DNA from: Crateriforma conspicua | Lineage (GTDB): Bacteria > Planctomycetota > Planctomycetia > Pirellulales > Pirellulaceae | Length of the DNA stretch: 64,000 nucleotides | NCBI RefSeq assembly: GCF_007752935.1 | Contig: NZ_CP036319.1 | Coordinates: forward strand, 5,188,501-5,252,500 | Direction: 5' to 3' | Notes under the pieces: model-generated | The model's database searches: none | What the model was told of the DNA's origin: nothing | The model's input: the letters and a program-made list of their open reading frames with translations, nothing else | Position numbers and translations under genes: made by a program | In this document: piece by piece, positions 30,294 through 39,679 of the stretch | Layout of the letters: each line of letters begins with the position of its first letter | How positions within the stretch are numbered: the first letter of the stretch is position 1

Positions 30294-30832
30294 CAGACTT
30301 TCGGCTCCCAACCCTTTGCGTATTCGCGTGACCAATAGGATTCTGCTTCGGCATTCTGGACAAGATGCCCATTGCTTCCATTGGTCTTCAGCGTACCGCT
30401 GGTCCGGTAGGCGATGTTGCCCAGGTGACAAAGCAGTGTGCTCTTGTGGGCCCCTTCGATATCCGAGTTGGTTCGGCGATGCTCGCGAACGCCCATCAAG
30501 AAGTCTTCAAAGTGGCCTTGGTCACCGGCGGCACCGGCCCCCGTGGCAACCTCCTGTCCTTTCATGTCGTATTGCACATACCCACCACCACGAATCACGA
30601 TCGAGCCTTCGGTGCCATGCAGACTGATCCCAAATTGGGAATCATGCGGCCCGAGTGGTGACCACGATAAACCTTCCCAAGTGATCGATTTCTGATCTGG
30701 GAAATCGTAAGTCACCATCATCGTGTCGGGCGTTTCTTGGTCATCATCGTGGCGATACTTCCCACCACCGGCGGTCACCTGAATCGGATAGTCGACCTGC
30801 AATCCCCAACGCGCAACATCCATGGCATGCAC
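30293..30832 (-). pseudogene. Truncated Gfo/Idh/MocA oxidoreductase, C-terminal part only
   Basis: The 179 residues begin at HAMDVARWGLQVDYP, a motif that lies in the middle of planctomycete Gfo/Idh/MocA proteins (usually GVHxxDVARWGL). They then follow the C-terminal domain (WEGLSWSPLGPHDSQFGISLHGTEGSIVIRGG..; SYWSREYAKGW). Reading upstream in the same frame gives about 24 unrelated residues and then a stop (near 30905), so the NAD-binding half is absent. The break lies at about 30833-30850. Either a deletion or an insertion removed the 5' half. Whether the stub is translated from GTG 30832 is unclear. Confidence 0.7.
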
Positions 30833-31128
30833 TTGCGGTAAGGAAATGAATCGCCGGAGTGCAATGCAGGTCAGCCTGAGGTGAAGCCAACCGTCTTTCC
30901 CAGCTCACCCGTTCCTGGCGACAAGAATGCACCACGTTGGTCATCAGTTCCAATCTGGTACGGCTAGCGGGATGCCCAGCGAAATCCATTGCAACATGAT
31001 TAGACCGCGACCGTGTTGCGTGGAGAATTCCAGTCCGAGAACGACGCCGTTTCGCCACAGCTACACTGAATCGCACCGCGTCACGGTGATGCCGCGACCG
31101 TCGCTGGAGGCCGGTGGTGCCGTCTTCG
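30833..31128. other. Junk-like spacer between truncated Gfo/Idh gene and iscS
   Basis: No frame here matches a family. It is where the missing 5' half of the truncated oxidoreductase should be, so it probably contains the deletion scar. No terminal repeats or transposase remnants were seen. Confidence 0.4.
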
Positions 31129-32274
31129 TCAGCCAGACAGTCGCTTGTAAGACTTCACCAACAAATCGGCGGCGTGGCGGATTTCATCTTTCGTGTTTCC
31201 GCGTCCGATGCCGAAGCGAACGCTGCGACGTGCCTGAGATTCGCTGTGTCCGAGTGCAGTCAAGACATGACTGGGCGACGGATCGACGCTGCTGCATGCC
31301 GAACCACTGCTAAAAGCCACTTCGGGCGTTGCCGCCATCCAAGCTTCGCCTTCGACATCGGCGACCATCACGTTTAGATTGCCGACCAAACGGCGATCAC
31401 TATCAAGCGGTGGCCCGTTGATTTTGAGTCCGTCGATCTGCTGTGACAGCGTTTGCCACAGAAGATCACGAAGCTCGCGAACCTCGGATTCGGCCTGCAT
31501 TTCATCGCAGGCCAGACGCAGGGCGGTCGCCATCGCGATGACCGACGACGGATTCATGGTCCCGCCACGGCGGCCGCGTTGTTGCCCGCCGCCGACCTGG
31601 ATGGGACGAATTCGGACGCGTCGATTCCCGTTGCCAACGGTCAAAAAACCGACGCCCTTGGGGCCGTAGAACTTATGCGCCGATCCGCTGATCAGATCAA
31701 CATCGTCCCGTCGTGCATGCACGGCAATGCGGCCGACGGCTTGTGTCGCATCGCTGTGCAGCAACGCACCGTGCTGGTGCACCAAACTTGCGATCGCTTG
31801 GATGTCCGCGATGGTACCGATTTCGTTGTTGGCCCACATCACACTGACCAAAGCGGTGTCGCCATCCAGCTCCGATGCAAGCTGTTGTTGATCGACCAAG
31901 CCTTGATCGTCAACGCCGACGAAAGTCACGTGGAATCCGTCCGCTTGGATCTCTTTGGCCACGTCCAGCACCGACGGGTGCTCGGTCACCACGGTGATCA
32001 GTTTCCGCCGCTGTTGCCTGGGGTGGCACAGCACGCCGCGAATCGCCAGCAGATTGCTTTCGGTGGCGCCGCTGGTGATCACCACATTGTCGGCTGGCAC
32101 ATCCAAGTGGGCGGCCAAATCATTGATCGCCGCCTGCATCGCGTCAGCCGCAACGCGTCCGATTTCATGCGAAGTGCTGTGCGGATTGCCAAAATGCTCC
32201 GTCAACCAAGGCAACATCGCTTCGACAACACGTCGATCGCACGGCGTCGTGGCGTGATGGTCAAGGTAGATCAT
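31129..32274 (-). CDS. Cysteine desulfurase (IscS/NifS family)
   Basis: PLP enzyme that releases sulfur from cysteine for iron-sulfur cluster or tRNA thiolation. A 381-residue protein with IYLDHHATTP at the start, PLP-lysine in SGSAHKFYGPKG (Lys201), and active cysteine in SSGSACSS (Cys327). The short loop around the active Cys and HPSVLD in place of HxAVL fit class I (NifS/IscS) enzymes. No IscU or other Fe-S assembly gene is adjacent. It is the last gene of a minus-strand run ruvB-queA-Nudix-iscS, 37 bases after the Nudix gene; queA next to it may hint at tRNA modification. Confidence 0.92.
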   Translation of the reverse strand: MIYLDHHATTPCDRRVVEAMLPWLTEHFGNPHSTSHEIGRVAADAMQAAINDLAAHLDVPADNVVITSGATESNLLAIRGVLCHPRQQRRKLITVVTEHPSVLDVAKEIQADGFHVTFVGVDDQGLVDQQQLASELDGDTALVSVMWANNEIGTIADIQAIASLVHQHGALLHSDATQAVGRIAVHARRDDVDLISGSAHKFYGPKGVGFLTVGNGNRRVRIRPIQVGGGQQRGRRGGTMNPSSVIAMATALRLACDEMQAESEVRELRDLLWQTLSQQIDGLKINGPPLDSDRRLVGNLNVMVADVEGEAWMAATPEVAFSSGSACSSVDPSPSHVLTALGHSESQARRSVRFGIGRGNTKDEIRHAADLLVKSYKRLSG

Positions 32275-32311
32275 GGGGACAGCGGCAACGCGATGGTTCC
32301 GACAGCGGTGT

Positions 32312-32920
32312 TCAGCCGTAAAGCGCCGTCAGGGTCAACTGGCTCCACGTCTCCAGACGCTCGAACTGATTCCGCAGTTCGTCCAGCGGCACGAAACCGC
32401 CTTCGGCTAGATCATCTTCGCGACTCTTGACCGACGGCGATTGCAATACAAACCGGTGAACGATTCCCAAGTGCACTTTGCCGACATCGTTGGAAGGGTC
32501 GTACAACAGACCTTCGCGAATGTCTTCGTAAGCCGAATCGATATCGACTTCCTCGTCCAGTTCACGTTGCATCCCGATCAAATAGGGATTGCCGTCACCC
32601 TGGGCGTCTTCGGCACTGATGTGTCCGCCGATACCGATACTGCGTTTGGCATGCAGCCGAGCTTCACCGGAACCGCCGCCCCGAGTGTATGCGAAAACAT
32701 GTATGTTGCCGTCATCGTCGTTGTGCTGCAAAACGACATAGGGAATCAATTGCTTGAACGACGGGTCCGTTTCCATGTCCCCACGACGTCCAAACGTCAG
32801 TTGATCGCTTTGCAGTATCGGATCCAAAAAGCGATCAACGTCGCGTTGGAAACCGTCGATCGTGCCGATCGCATCAATGAACGATTCGGGGATGACCAAG
32901 ATTTGTTCGTCTGCGGACAT
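32312..32920 (-). CDS. Nudix-like hydrolase
   Basis: A 202-residue protein. A Nudix-box-like segment (GGHISAEDAQGDGNPYLIGMQRELDEEVDI) carries the REL-EE core, with a longer than usual stretch between the first Gly-Gly and the REL part. The preceding strands (IPYVVLQHNDDDGNIHVFAYTR) and the following KVHLGIVHRF fit the fold. Likely hydrolyses a nucleoside diphosphate-linked compound; substrate unknown. Lies between queA and the cysteine desulfurase on the same strand. Confidence 0.72.
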   Translation of the reverse strand: MSADEQILVIPESFIDAIGTIDGFQRDVDRFLDPILQSDQLTFGRRGDMETDPSFKQLIPYVVLQHNDDDGNIHVFAYTRGGGSGEARLHAKRSIGIGGHISAEDAQGDGNPYLIGMQRELDEEVDIDSAYEDIREGLLYDPSNDVGKVHLGIVHRFVLQSPSVKSREDDLAEGGFVPLDELRNQFERLETWSQLTLTALYG

Positions 32921-33023
32921 GCAAGAATGTCAGGGTGTCAAAGGTTTTGATAGGGACCGGTATCAGCCAGGTTGATCACAGCGTGCGATTTGGACCCATG
33001 GAAATCGCCGACGTGCCGCTGCA

Positions 33024-34121
33024 TCAAATCAACAGCATTGCATCGCCATAGCTGAAGAAGCGGTACTCGTTTTCGATCGCCTTGTGATAGGCTTCCATGA
33101 TCAATTCTCGACCGGCAAAGGCGCTGACCAAAACCAACAGGCTGCTTTTGGGCAGGTGAAAGTTGGTCATCAACGCATCCACCGCGGCGAATTGGTAGGG
33201 CGGCTTGATGAACAAGCCGGTGGTTCCCGTCCACGGTCGCAGCACGCCATCATGGTGCGCCGCAGCACTTTCCAAAACACGAACCGATGTGGTGCCCACC
33301 GCGATTCGTCGGCCGCCCCCGGATTTCCGGTCATTGATGGTGGTGCAGTTGGCGTCGTCCAAACGTCCCCATTCCTCGTGCATCTGGTGCTGGTCCAGCC
33401 GATCGGTGGCGATGGGCCGGAACGTGCCGATGCCGACGTGCAACGTGACCTCGGCGATCGCCGTCTGGCCCTTATGAATTTCTTCCAATAAGCGATCGGT
33501 AAAGTGCAGCCCGGCCGTGGGCGCCGCAACGCTGCCCGCATCGCTGGCAAAAACCGTTTGGTAGTTTTGGATATCCGCGTCGACCATTTGGCCGTCGCGA
33601 ATGTAAGGCGGCAGGGGAACCCGACCGAAGCGTTCCAACCACTGCACGGGTTGATCAAACGAGTCGTCATCCCAATGAGAATCCGGCATTCGGGGCAACG
33701 CCAGCAGATGCCCGCCCTCGGTCCGCGCGACGACTTCCAGCAACATGCCGTCGCGACCGTCGCGGTCTTGGATCGTGATCGTTTCGCCGGTTTGCAGCGT
33801 GCCCCGTGTCTTGGTCAACACTTCCCAGACACCGGACTGGCTGTCGCACCGTAGAAACAGACCTTGCCATCGTCCGCCGGTACGCGTGCGGTACCCGACC
33901 AGCTTGGCCGGCACCACCTTGCTGTTGTTCAGCACCAAGGCGTCTTCGGCCCGCAAATGCTCGCGGATGTCACGGACATGGCTGTGTTCGATCTGCCCCG
34001 TTTGGCGATCGACGATCATCAATCGTGAATCGCTGCGGACCTTCAGCGGTTCTTGGGCAATTCGTTCACGGGGCAGGGTGTAATCGTACGCATCGATTTC
34101 TTGTTCGACCTGTTCACTCAT
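33024..34121 (-). CDS. queA: S-adenosylmethionine:tRNA ribosyltransferase-isomerase
   Basis: Transfers and isomerises the ribosyl part of SAM onto preQ1 in tRNA (queuosine synthesis). A 365-residue protein with the full QueA pattern: YDYTLPRERIAQEPL, HVRDIREHLRAEDALVLNNSKVVPARL-type segment, GSVAAPTAGLHFT, EVTLHVGIGTFRP, and FHLPKSSLLVLVSAFAG. The start codon overlaps the ruvB stop (TGATG at 34119-34123), so the two are translationally coupled, an arrangement also seen in other bacteria (queA near ruv genes). Confidence 0.96.
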   Translation of the reverse strand: MSEQVEQEIDAYDYTLPRERIAQEPLKVRSDSRLMIVDRQTGQIEHSHVRDIREHLRAEDALVLNNSKVVPAKLVGYRTRTGGRWQGLFLRCDSQSGVWEVLTKTRGTLQTGETITIQDRDGRDGMLLEVVARTEGGHLLALPRMPDSHWDDDSFDQPVQWLERFGRVPLPPYIRDGQMVDADIQNYQTVFASDAGSVAAPTAGLHFTDRLLEEIHKGQTAIAEVTLHVGIGTFRPIATDRLDQHQMHEEWGRLDDANCTTINDRKSGGGRRIAVGTTSVRVLESAAAHHDGVLRPWTGTTGLFIKPPYQFAAVDALMTNFHLPKSSLLVLVSAFAGRELIMEAYHKAIENEYRFFSYGDAMLLI

Positions 34122-35212
34122 CAGCCGGTCGCCTCCGGTGGCGCCAACTTCAGGTGTTCGAACGCTTTGGCCGTGGCGATTCGACCACGACGCGTGCGGA
34201 CGATCAATTCACTGCGAAGCAAGAACGGTTCCACTTCGTCTTCCAACGTATCACTGCTGACATTCATGGTGTGGGCGATCGCTTCCAAACCGGCGGGTCC
34301 GCCGACGAAAACGCGGATCAGAGTTTCCAGGTAATTGCGGTCTTGGCGGTCCAGGCCGAGCGGGTCAATTCCGATCATGTCCAGGGCCGCGGTGGTCAAT
34401 CCGGCGTCGACTTTGCCTTCGGCTTTGCTTTGGGCATAGTCGCGAACCCACAGCAAACGGTTGTTGGCCAATCGGGGAGTGCTGCGGCTGCGCGAGGCAA
34501 CGATCTTTTCGCTTTGCGGGTCGACGTCTAACCCCAGCTTTTTTGAATTCAGCTGGACGATTTGACATAGGTCCTGTTGGCTGTACCAGCCGAGGTGTTC
34601 GCGAATCTGGAACCGATCCCGCAACGGTGCACTTAACATCCCGGCTCGCGTGGTCGCGCCAATCAACGTGAACGGTTTGATTTCGTAGTTCAGCGTCCGC
34701 GCGTTCACGCCGTCGCCCAACACGATGTCGATGCGATAGTCTTCCATCGCCGTGTACAGGTACTCTTCGACGCTCTTGGGAATCCGGTGGATCTCATCGA
34801 TGAACAGCACCGAGCCTTCGGACACGTTGGTCAGATAGGGCAGCAAGTCCTTCGGTGCTTTCAAGCCGGCACCGTTGGCCATCTGGACGGTGGTTTCCAT
34901 TTCGACCGGAATGACGGTTGCGAAGGTCGTTTTGCCCAATCCGGGCGGTCCGTCGAAAAGGATGTGCCCCAGTGGTTCGCCACGTCGCTGGGCGGCATCG
35001 ATGGCGATCTTCAGGCGTTCGATCACGTCCCGCTGGCCGACCATTTCGTCCATCCGTCGCGGCCGAAGACGCACGTCTTGGTCGGGTCGATCGGGCATGC
35101 CGTCGCCACCAACGCCCGCCGATCCCGGCGGAACATCGGATCCGGGTCCCGATCCGCGCAGGCCGCCGATCGGTTCGGGGTCGTCTTGTTGATAGATCGC
35201 TTCGCGTGCCAC
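34121..35212 (-). CDS. ruvB: Holliday junction helicase RuvB
   Basis: Branch-migration ATPase of the RuvAB complex. A 363-residue protein with an unusually long, Gly/Pro/Asp-rich N-terminal extension (about 45 residues) before RPRRMDEMVGQ. Walker A is GPPGLGKTT (88-96), Walker B LFIDEIHR (137-144), sensor segment GATTRAGMLSAPLRDRF, and a C-terminal winged-helix (GLDRQDRNYLETLIRVFVGGPAGLEAIA). A good Shine-Dalgarno (GGGAGG) lies upstream of the ATG. ruvA and ruvC are not in the window. Confidence 0.96.
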   Translation of the reverse strand: MAREAIYQQDDPEPIGGLRGSGPGSDVPPGSAGVGGDGMPDRPDQDVRLRPRRMDEMVGQRDVIERLKIAIDAAQRRGEPLGHILFDGPPGLGKTTFATVIPVEMETTVQMANGAGLKAPKDLLPYLTNVSEGSVLFIDEIHRIPKSVEEYLYTAMEDYRIDIVLGDGVNARTLNYEIKPFTLIGATTRAGMLSAPLRDRFQIREHLGWYSQQDLCQIVQLNSKKLGLDVDPQSEKIVASRSRSTPRLANNRLLWVRDYAQSKAEGKVDAGLTTAALDMIGIDPLGLDRQDRNYLETLIRVFVGGPAGLEAIAHTMNVSSDTLEDEVEPFLLRSELIVRTRRGRIATAKAFEHLKLAPPEATG

Positions 35213-35342
35213 ACCTGCCTCCCTGAATTACCTGCGTATCACTCTAGCGTTTCAGGTCAGATCGACCAACACGCAACCGAGACAGGGGGCACGGCGGACC
35301 GTGGACCTTGGCGGCTTTTCCCGCCGGCGAATCCGGACCGAT

Positions 35343-36503
35343 TTAGCCTTGCAGGTGCCGAAGATACGCGGCCAGCTTTTTGGCAAAATCGGCGGTCGAT
35401 CCGCCCACAATGCGTTCAAAATCAGCGATTCGTTCGTGTCGCTCGTACGTCTTGAACGCGGGTCGGCCGGCAGTGTGATTCAGAATCGACGCGAACTGTT
35501 GTGGTTCACGCTCGGCCAGATAAAACATCATTGCCCAAGCGATCGCGTAGGCGTTGCCGATCGACGGTTCGCCGTCAAACAATCGATCGTCGATGACCAG
35601 TCGCCTGAGGTCGCGTGCGAACGTGGTGTTGTCAAATCGTCCGTACGTCTTGGTCAGCTGATGCAAACTTTCGCGGTTGATGCGGCTTCGTGCATCACTC
35701 CCGGCGCGGACGTTGCCCATCGCGGCGGGTTCGAACAATTGCCCGATGCCTTCGGTGACCCAACGCGGCGTGTCGTTGACCCGACTGTGCACGCCACTGT
35801 TGAAACCCGACTGATGGGCAGCCTCATGCCGCACGGTAGCGACGATCATCTGGATGTGACCCGAATCATGCGTCATGACTCGATTGGTATTGTTCGAATA
35901 GATGCCCGCGACCCGCGAAACATCTAATCCCAGTCGGGCAAATTCACGATACATCGAACGGCTGTCGGGGAAAACGACGGCCACCATCGGAAAACGCCCG
36001 CGGCGCACATGCACCCCGCGTTGGGTCATGTAGCGGACAAAAATCTGATGGGACTTTTCAAACAGGTCGGGCCACTTGCGACCACGGCCTTTGGGCTGCA
36101 CCACCAGAAAGTGTTTCGTCGCGACGACTTCGAAACCGTCACCGAACTCACGCCGCAATCGGTTGGCCAATTCCGCGCTTCCCAGCGGTTCGTATTCGCC
36201 CTTGGTTCGTCCCAAGTACTCTTTGGAATCACGCGGATCCAGTGAATGCAGGGCTCCATCACGACCGATGACCACGGATTCTTTTCCGATCCGAATCAGT
36301 TCCAAACCGGTCTGCAGGTGGCCATTCAAGTTGAATCGGATCAGCGCGGGCGGCGTCGCCGACAGCGACATCGCGGGCAATCCCAGCACCAACGTCACGA
36401 ACAATGAATGCTGCAACACATACCGAAAGCAAACGCTGCCGCGGTTTCGCCGAGCCTGAATGCGTACAGTCGGCGAAGACGGCTGATCGTTCGGTTCGGG
36501 CAT
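35343..36503 (-). CDS. DUF1570 secreted metallopeptidase-like protein
   Basis: A 386-residue protein with an N-terminal hydrophobic segment (LQHSLFVTLVLGLPAMSLSA) that looks like a signal peptide with a long charged n-region. The DUF1570 domain contains HEAAHQ (226-231), an HExxH-type zinc site, followed by WVTEGIGQLFE, which can provide the third ligand, as in gluzincin-like peptidases. DUF1570 is common in planctomycetes. Monocistronic, divergent from the secreted protein at 36661. The substrate is unknown. Confidence 0.8.
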   Translation of the reverse strand: MPEPNDQPSSPTVRIQARRNRGSVCFRYVLQHSLFVTLVLGLPAMSLSATPPALIRFNLNGHLQTGLELIRIGKESVVIGRDGALHSLDPRDSKEYLGRTKGEYEPLGSAELANRLRREFGDGFEVVATKHFLVVQPKGRGRKWPDLFEKSHQIFVRYMTQRGVHVRRGRFPMVAVVFPDSRSMYREFARLGLDVSRVAGIYSNNTNRVMTHDSGHIQMIVATVRHEAAHQSGFNSGVHSRVNDTPRWVTEGIGQLFEPAAMGNVRAGSDARSRINRESLHQLTKTYGRFDNTTFARDLRRLVIDDRLFDGEPSIGNAYAIAWAMMFYLAEREPQQFASILNHTAGRPAFKTYERHERIADFERIVGGSTADFAKKLAAYLRHLQG

Positions 36504-36660
36504 TTCAAATCGACTCTGGTCGCTGGGTACAGAGGTTCATCACGGTCGTACGGCATCTCCACCAAAAACTTAGGTTAAGATCAAACCCTGCGGCCGCACA
36601 TGAAAACGTTTCCCACGCCGCGACTTCATCATCGAACCTGATTGAGGCATCAGTCGGATC

Positions 36661-37992
36661 ATGACGGTTTCATCGAATGTCGGGCCGGCGCGTTTTCAAC
36701 CGGTTGCCGGAATCGGTTGTGTGAATCGCATCGCCGGTCTGCTGGTCATTTTCGCAATGGTCGGGCCCGTGTCGGCCCAGGACGACGCCCCCAATTCGGA
36801 CACCCTTCGCGACGACGTGCTGGAATGGATCAACGAACTGGACGCCGATGCCGCGGCGACTCGGCAAGCAGCCGAGCGTTCGCTGATCGAAGCCGGCGCG
36901 GAAACGCTTTCTTGGTTGCCCGAACCCGATGATCCACGATTGTCGCCCGAAGCGGCGGATCGAATCCGGCGGATCGTGGAGGTCCTGCGAAAACAACAGG
37001 CGGCCCGGGAGGTGGCGGACATCCGCATCGACCTGGCGGATGTCAGCAATCTGGGCGAAGCACTGGAGGCGATCAGTCGCGACAGCGGCGTCGAATTCGA
37101 ATGCAACAGCGACCGAACACAACCGGTGGATCCGGTTGCCACGCCGCTGACGTTCTGGCACGCGATCGATCTGGTTTTGGACCAAGCCGACTTGGACATC
37201 AACTTTTACGGCGGTGACCGCGAAACGCTGATGCTGACGCCGCGCGACGAGAAACGCCCTGACCGCGTGGGTGCCGCGGTCTACGCCGGCATCTATCGCA
37301 TCGAACCGACGTCGGTAACGGCACGTCGGATCTTACGGCAACCCAGCTTGAGCGGACTGAACGTCAGCATGGAAATTGCTTGGGAACCGAGGATCACACC
37401 GATCGGTTTGACCATCCCGGTCGACGAGATCGCGGTCACACTGGATTCCGGTCAACGTCTGCAGTCGCAAGCCAGCAGCGAAACGATCGACGTTGCGACG
37501 GCCAGCGACATCGCGTTCAGCGAGTTCTATTTGCCGCTGGAATTGCCGGCGGCCAAAGCCAACAAGATCCAACGAATCGGTGGCGTCATCCAAGCCTTGC
37601 TTCCGGGTCGACGTAAACGTTTCACCGTTCCCCTGGTCGGCACGCCTGACGCTGTGTCGATCGATGCGATGACCGTCAAGCGATTGGACGTTCGCCCCAA
37701 CGGACCGCTTCACGAGGTCCGGCTTTCCATCACCATTGAAAACGCTGATCGCGCACTGGAGAGCCACCGCCAATGGCTGATGGACAACGAAATATTTTTG
37801 GTCGCCCCGGATGACACGCGTGTCGACCACCTGGGGTTTCAGGTGTTCCGCCAAACTACCGAGGAACTGGGAATCGGATACTTGTTCGACGTCGGTGACG
37901 ATCCGACCGGTTACCAGCTGAAATATCTGTCGCCGACGGCGGTCATCCGCAACGAAGTGCCGTTCGTCTTGCAGGAAATCCCGTTGCCCTGA
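36661..37992 (+). CDS. Secreted protein of unknown function
   Basis: A 443-residue protein with a signal peptide (IAGLLVIFAMVGPVSA-QD). The first 100 residues are helical and acidic (LRDDVLEWINELDADAAATRQAAERSLIEAG), resembling HEAT-like or regulator segments of other planctomycete secreted proteins. A short segment (IRIDLADVSNLGEALEAISRDSGVEFECNSD) has the pattern of secretin/TonB short domains (STN-like). The rest is beta-rich. I recognise no enzyme motif. It stands alone. Confidence 0.65.
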   Translation: MTVSSNVGPARFQPVAGIGCVNRIAGLLVIFAMVGPVSAQDDAPNSDTLRDDVLEWINELDADAAATRQAAERSLIEAGAETLSWLPEPDDPRLSPEAADRIRRIVEVLRKQQAAREVADIRIDLADVSNLGEALEAISRDSGVEFECNSDRTQPVDPVATPLTFWHAIDLVLDQADLDINFYGGDRETLMLTPRDEKRPDRVGAAVYAGIYRIEPTSVTARRILRQPSLSGLNVSMEIAWEPRITPIGLTIPVDEIAVTLDSGQRLQSQASSETIDVATASDIAFSEFYLPLELPAAKANKIQRIGGVIQALLPGRRKRFTVPLVGTPDAVSIDAMTVKRLDVRPNGPLHEVRLSITIENADRALESHRQWLMDNEIFLVAPDDTRVDHLGFQVFRQTTEELGIGYLFDVGDDPTGYQLKYLSPTAVIRNEVPFVLQEIPLP

Positions 37993-38053
37993 TGATCGGG
38001 CAAAAACGCCCCGGCGATCCGATAATGCCCAAGCCAAGCAAGCGCCCGCGCAT

Positions 38054-38120
38054 AAAAAAACGTCCGAAACGTTGGGGCAAAACGCTTCGAACGCCGTAAC
38101 AGGTGCAAGCACCTGTCACT
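38054..38120 (-). ncRNA. Candidate small RNA or strong intrinsic terminator with two hairpins
   Basis: Read on the minus strand: an 11-bp hairpin (GTGACAGGTGC at 38119-38109, loop TT, GCACCTGTTAC at 38106-38096, one G-U pair), then a second stem (CGTTCGAAGCG at 38093-38083 with CGTTTCGGACG at 38071-38061, pairs include two wobbles), seven T residues (38060-38054) and ATGCGC. A TATATT box lies at 38133-38128, eight bases before the first stem, with only a weak -35. It could be the terminator and 3' UTR of mgtE (stop 205 bases upstream) or a separate RNA with the same design as 5938-6007. Confidence 0.5.
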
Positions 38121-38324
38121 GCTTCGAAATATACATTGGAAGCAATGAAGAATCGAGCTTGAGACGGGTTGATAATTGAAGCCCCCCGGTGCCGAAACTC
38201 GCGAATCAATCGGCCGGCCGCGGAACTTGGCGGGTCGCAGAGACTGTATCGGGTCCCACTCATCCCCACGGCGGTGCTCCCCGAAAGCGGTGGCCGGGAA
38301 CGGCGTCCAGGATCAGCGGCCCGA
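38121..38324. other. Spacer between mgtE and the two-hairpin element
   Basis: No gene or further structured element was recognised in these 200 bases, apart from the TATATT box at 38128-38133. Open frames here are antisense shadows of mgtE or random. Confidence 0.4.
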
Positions 38325-39677
38325 TCAGTTGGACAGGATCATCCGGGCGACGTTGATGTAGATCACGATGCCCATGATGTCGACGATCCCGGCGACAAAT
38401 GGATTGCTCATCAATGCGGGGTCCAATCCCAGCCGCTTGAACACCAGCGGCAACGTCGCCCCACACAGACATCCGGTGATCATCACCGCCAGCAATGTCA
38501 GCGGAATGACCAGAGCGTCGGAGGGGCTGGGTGCAATGAAGAAAGCGACGGCGTAACCGATCACCGCAATGAACCCGCCCAGCATCAACGATACGACGCT
38601 TTCCCGCATCAGAACGGTGCGCCAATCTCGCAGTTCGATCTCGCCACCGGTCATCGCCGTGATCACCAACGTTGCCGACTGGCTGCCCGAATTTCCGCCG
38701 GCACTGATGATCAGCGGTATGAACCAGACCAGCCAAGCGTAGGTTTCCAGTTCCAGTTCATAGTGCCGCAAGGCAAACGCGGTCAGCAGTGCAGCAAAGA
38801 ACAGGATGGTCAGCCAGATACCGCGTTTCCACGAAAGCGTCACCAAACCGATGCGCAAAAAGTCACGCTCCAGCGGCGTGACCGCAGCGATCCGCTGGGC
38901 GTCCTCGGTCAATTCTTCGCGGACGACATCGATCACATCGTCGTGCGTGATGATGCCCAACAACTGGCGTCCCGAATCTAAGACGGGGATCGCCAACAGA
39001 TTGAAATGTTCAACTTTTTCGGCAACCGATTCCTGGTCTTCGTCGACCATCGCAACGACGACGTCGGTTTCCATCATCTCCCGCAAGGTGCGATGCGGCT
39101 GCGCCAGCGATGAAACCAATTGCCGTGTGGAAACGATGCCACGCAGGTGATTGTCATCATCAACGACGTACAAGTAATAGATCGTTTCCAGTTCGCTGGC
39201 TTGACGGCTCAGTTCCTCCAACGCCTCGCGCGCGGTCAACCGATCGGCCAGCTTGGCGACCTCCGTCGTCATCAGCGAACCGGCGGTACCTTCGGCATAG
39301 GACCGCAATCGCTGAATGTCACGCCGTTCTTCGACCGGCAACAGCGGCAAGATGGTATCGACGTGTTCGTCGTCCAGTTGTTGCAGCAAGTCGACGCGAT
39401 CGTCGGCGGCCAGTTCTTCGACCAACTCCGCCACTTCGTCGGTCGGCTGTTGGGCCAACATCGACAACTGGCGCTCTTCGTCGAAGTAGCCAAAGATTTC
39501 AGACCTTCGCTCGGGCTGGGCGAACTGCAACACCTGCCAGACTTCGGCGTCGCTCAGCCCCTCCATGAACTCGGCCGTTCGACCAGCGTTCAGGGTGGTG
39601 CAGAACTCCTCCAGTTCCGCCCGATTGTTGTCGGCGAGCATTTCGCGCAATTCGGGCAGGAACAGAGTGTTCGTCAT
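38325..39677 (-). CDS. mgtE: MgtE-family magnesium transporter
   Basis: A 450-residue inner-membrane Mg2+ channel/transporter. The N-terminal MgtE-N superhelical domain (about 1-130: LADNNRAELEEFCTTLNAGRTAEFMEGLSDAEVWQVLQF) is followed by two CBS domains (about 135-255, ending in GIITHDDVIDVVREE) and five C-terminal membrane helices with PLIISAGGNSGSQSATLVI, the signature pore segment. It starts two bases after the efp stop, so mgtE is the second gene of an efp-mgtE transcript. Confidence 0.95.
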   Translation of the reverse strand: MTNTLFLPELREMLADNNRAELEEFCTTLNAGRTAEFMEGLSDAEVWQVLQFAQPERRSEIFGYFDEERQLSMLAQQPTDEVAELVEELAADDRVDLLQQLDDEHVDTILPLLPVEERRDIQRLRSYAEGTAGSLMTTEVAKLADRLTAREALEELSRQASELETIYYLYVVDDDNHLRGIVSTRQLVSSLAQPHRTLREMMETDVVVAMVDEDQESVAEKVEHFNLLAIPVLDSGRQLLGIITHDDVIDVVREELTEDAQRIAAVTPLERDFLRIGLVTLSWKRGIWLTILFFAALLTAFALRHYELELETYAWLVWFIPLIISAGGNSGSQSATLVITAMTGGEIELRDWRTVLMRESVVSLMLGGFIAVIGYAVAFFIAPSPSDALVIPLTLLAVMITGCLCGATLPLVFKRLGLDPALMSNPFVAGIVDIMGIVIYINVARMILSN

Positions 39678-39679
39678 GA

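Noticed and set aside
30744-31076. A minus-strand frame overlapping the truncated Gfo/Idh gene
   Set aside because: It is a frame-shifted reading of the same DNA and shows no domain.
31453-32430. A 325-codon plus-strand frame opposite the cysteine desulfurase gene
   Set aside because: Antisense to a clear PLP enzyme and without motifs.
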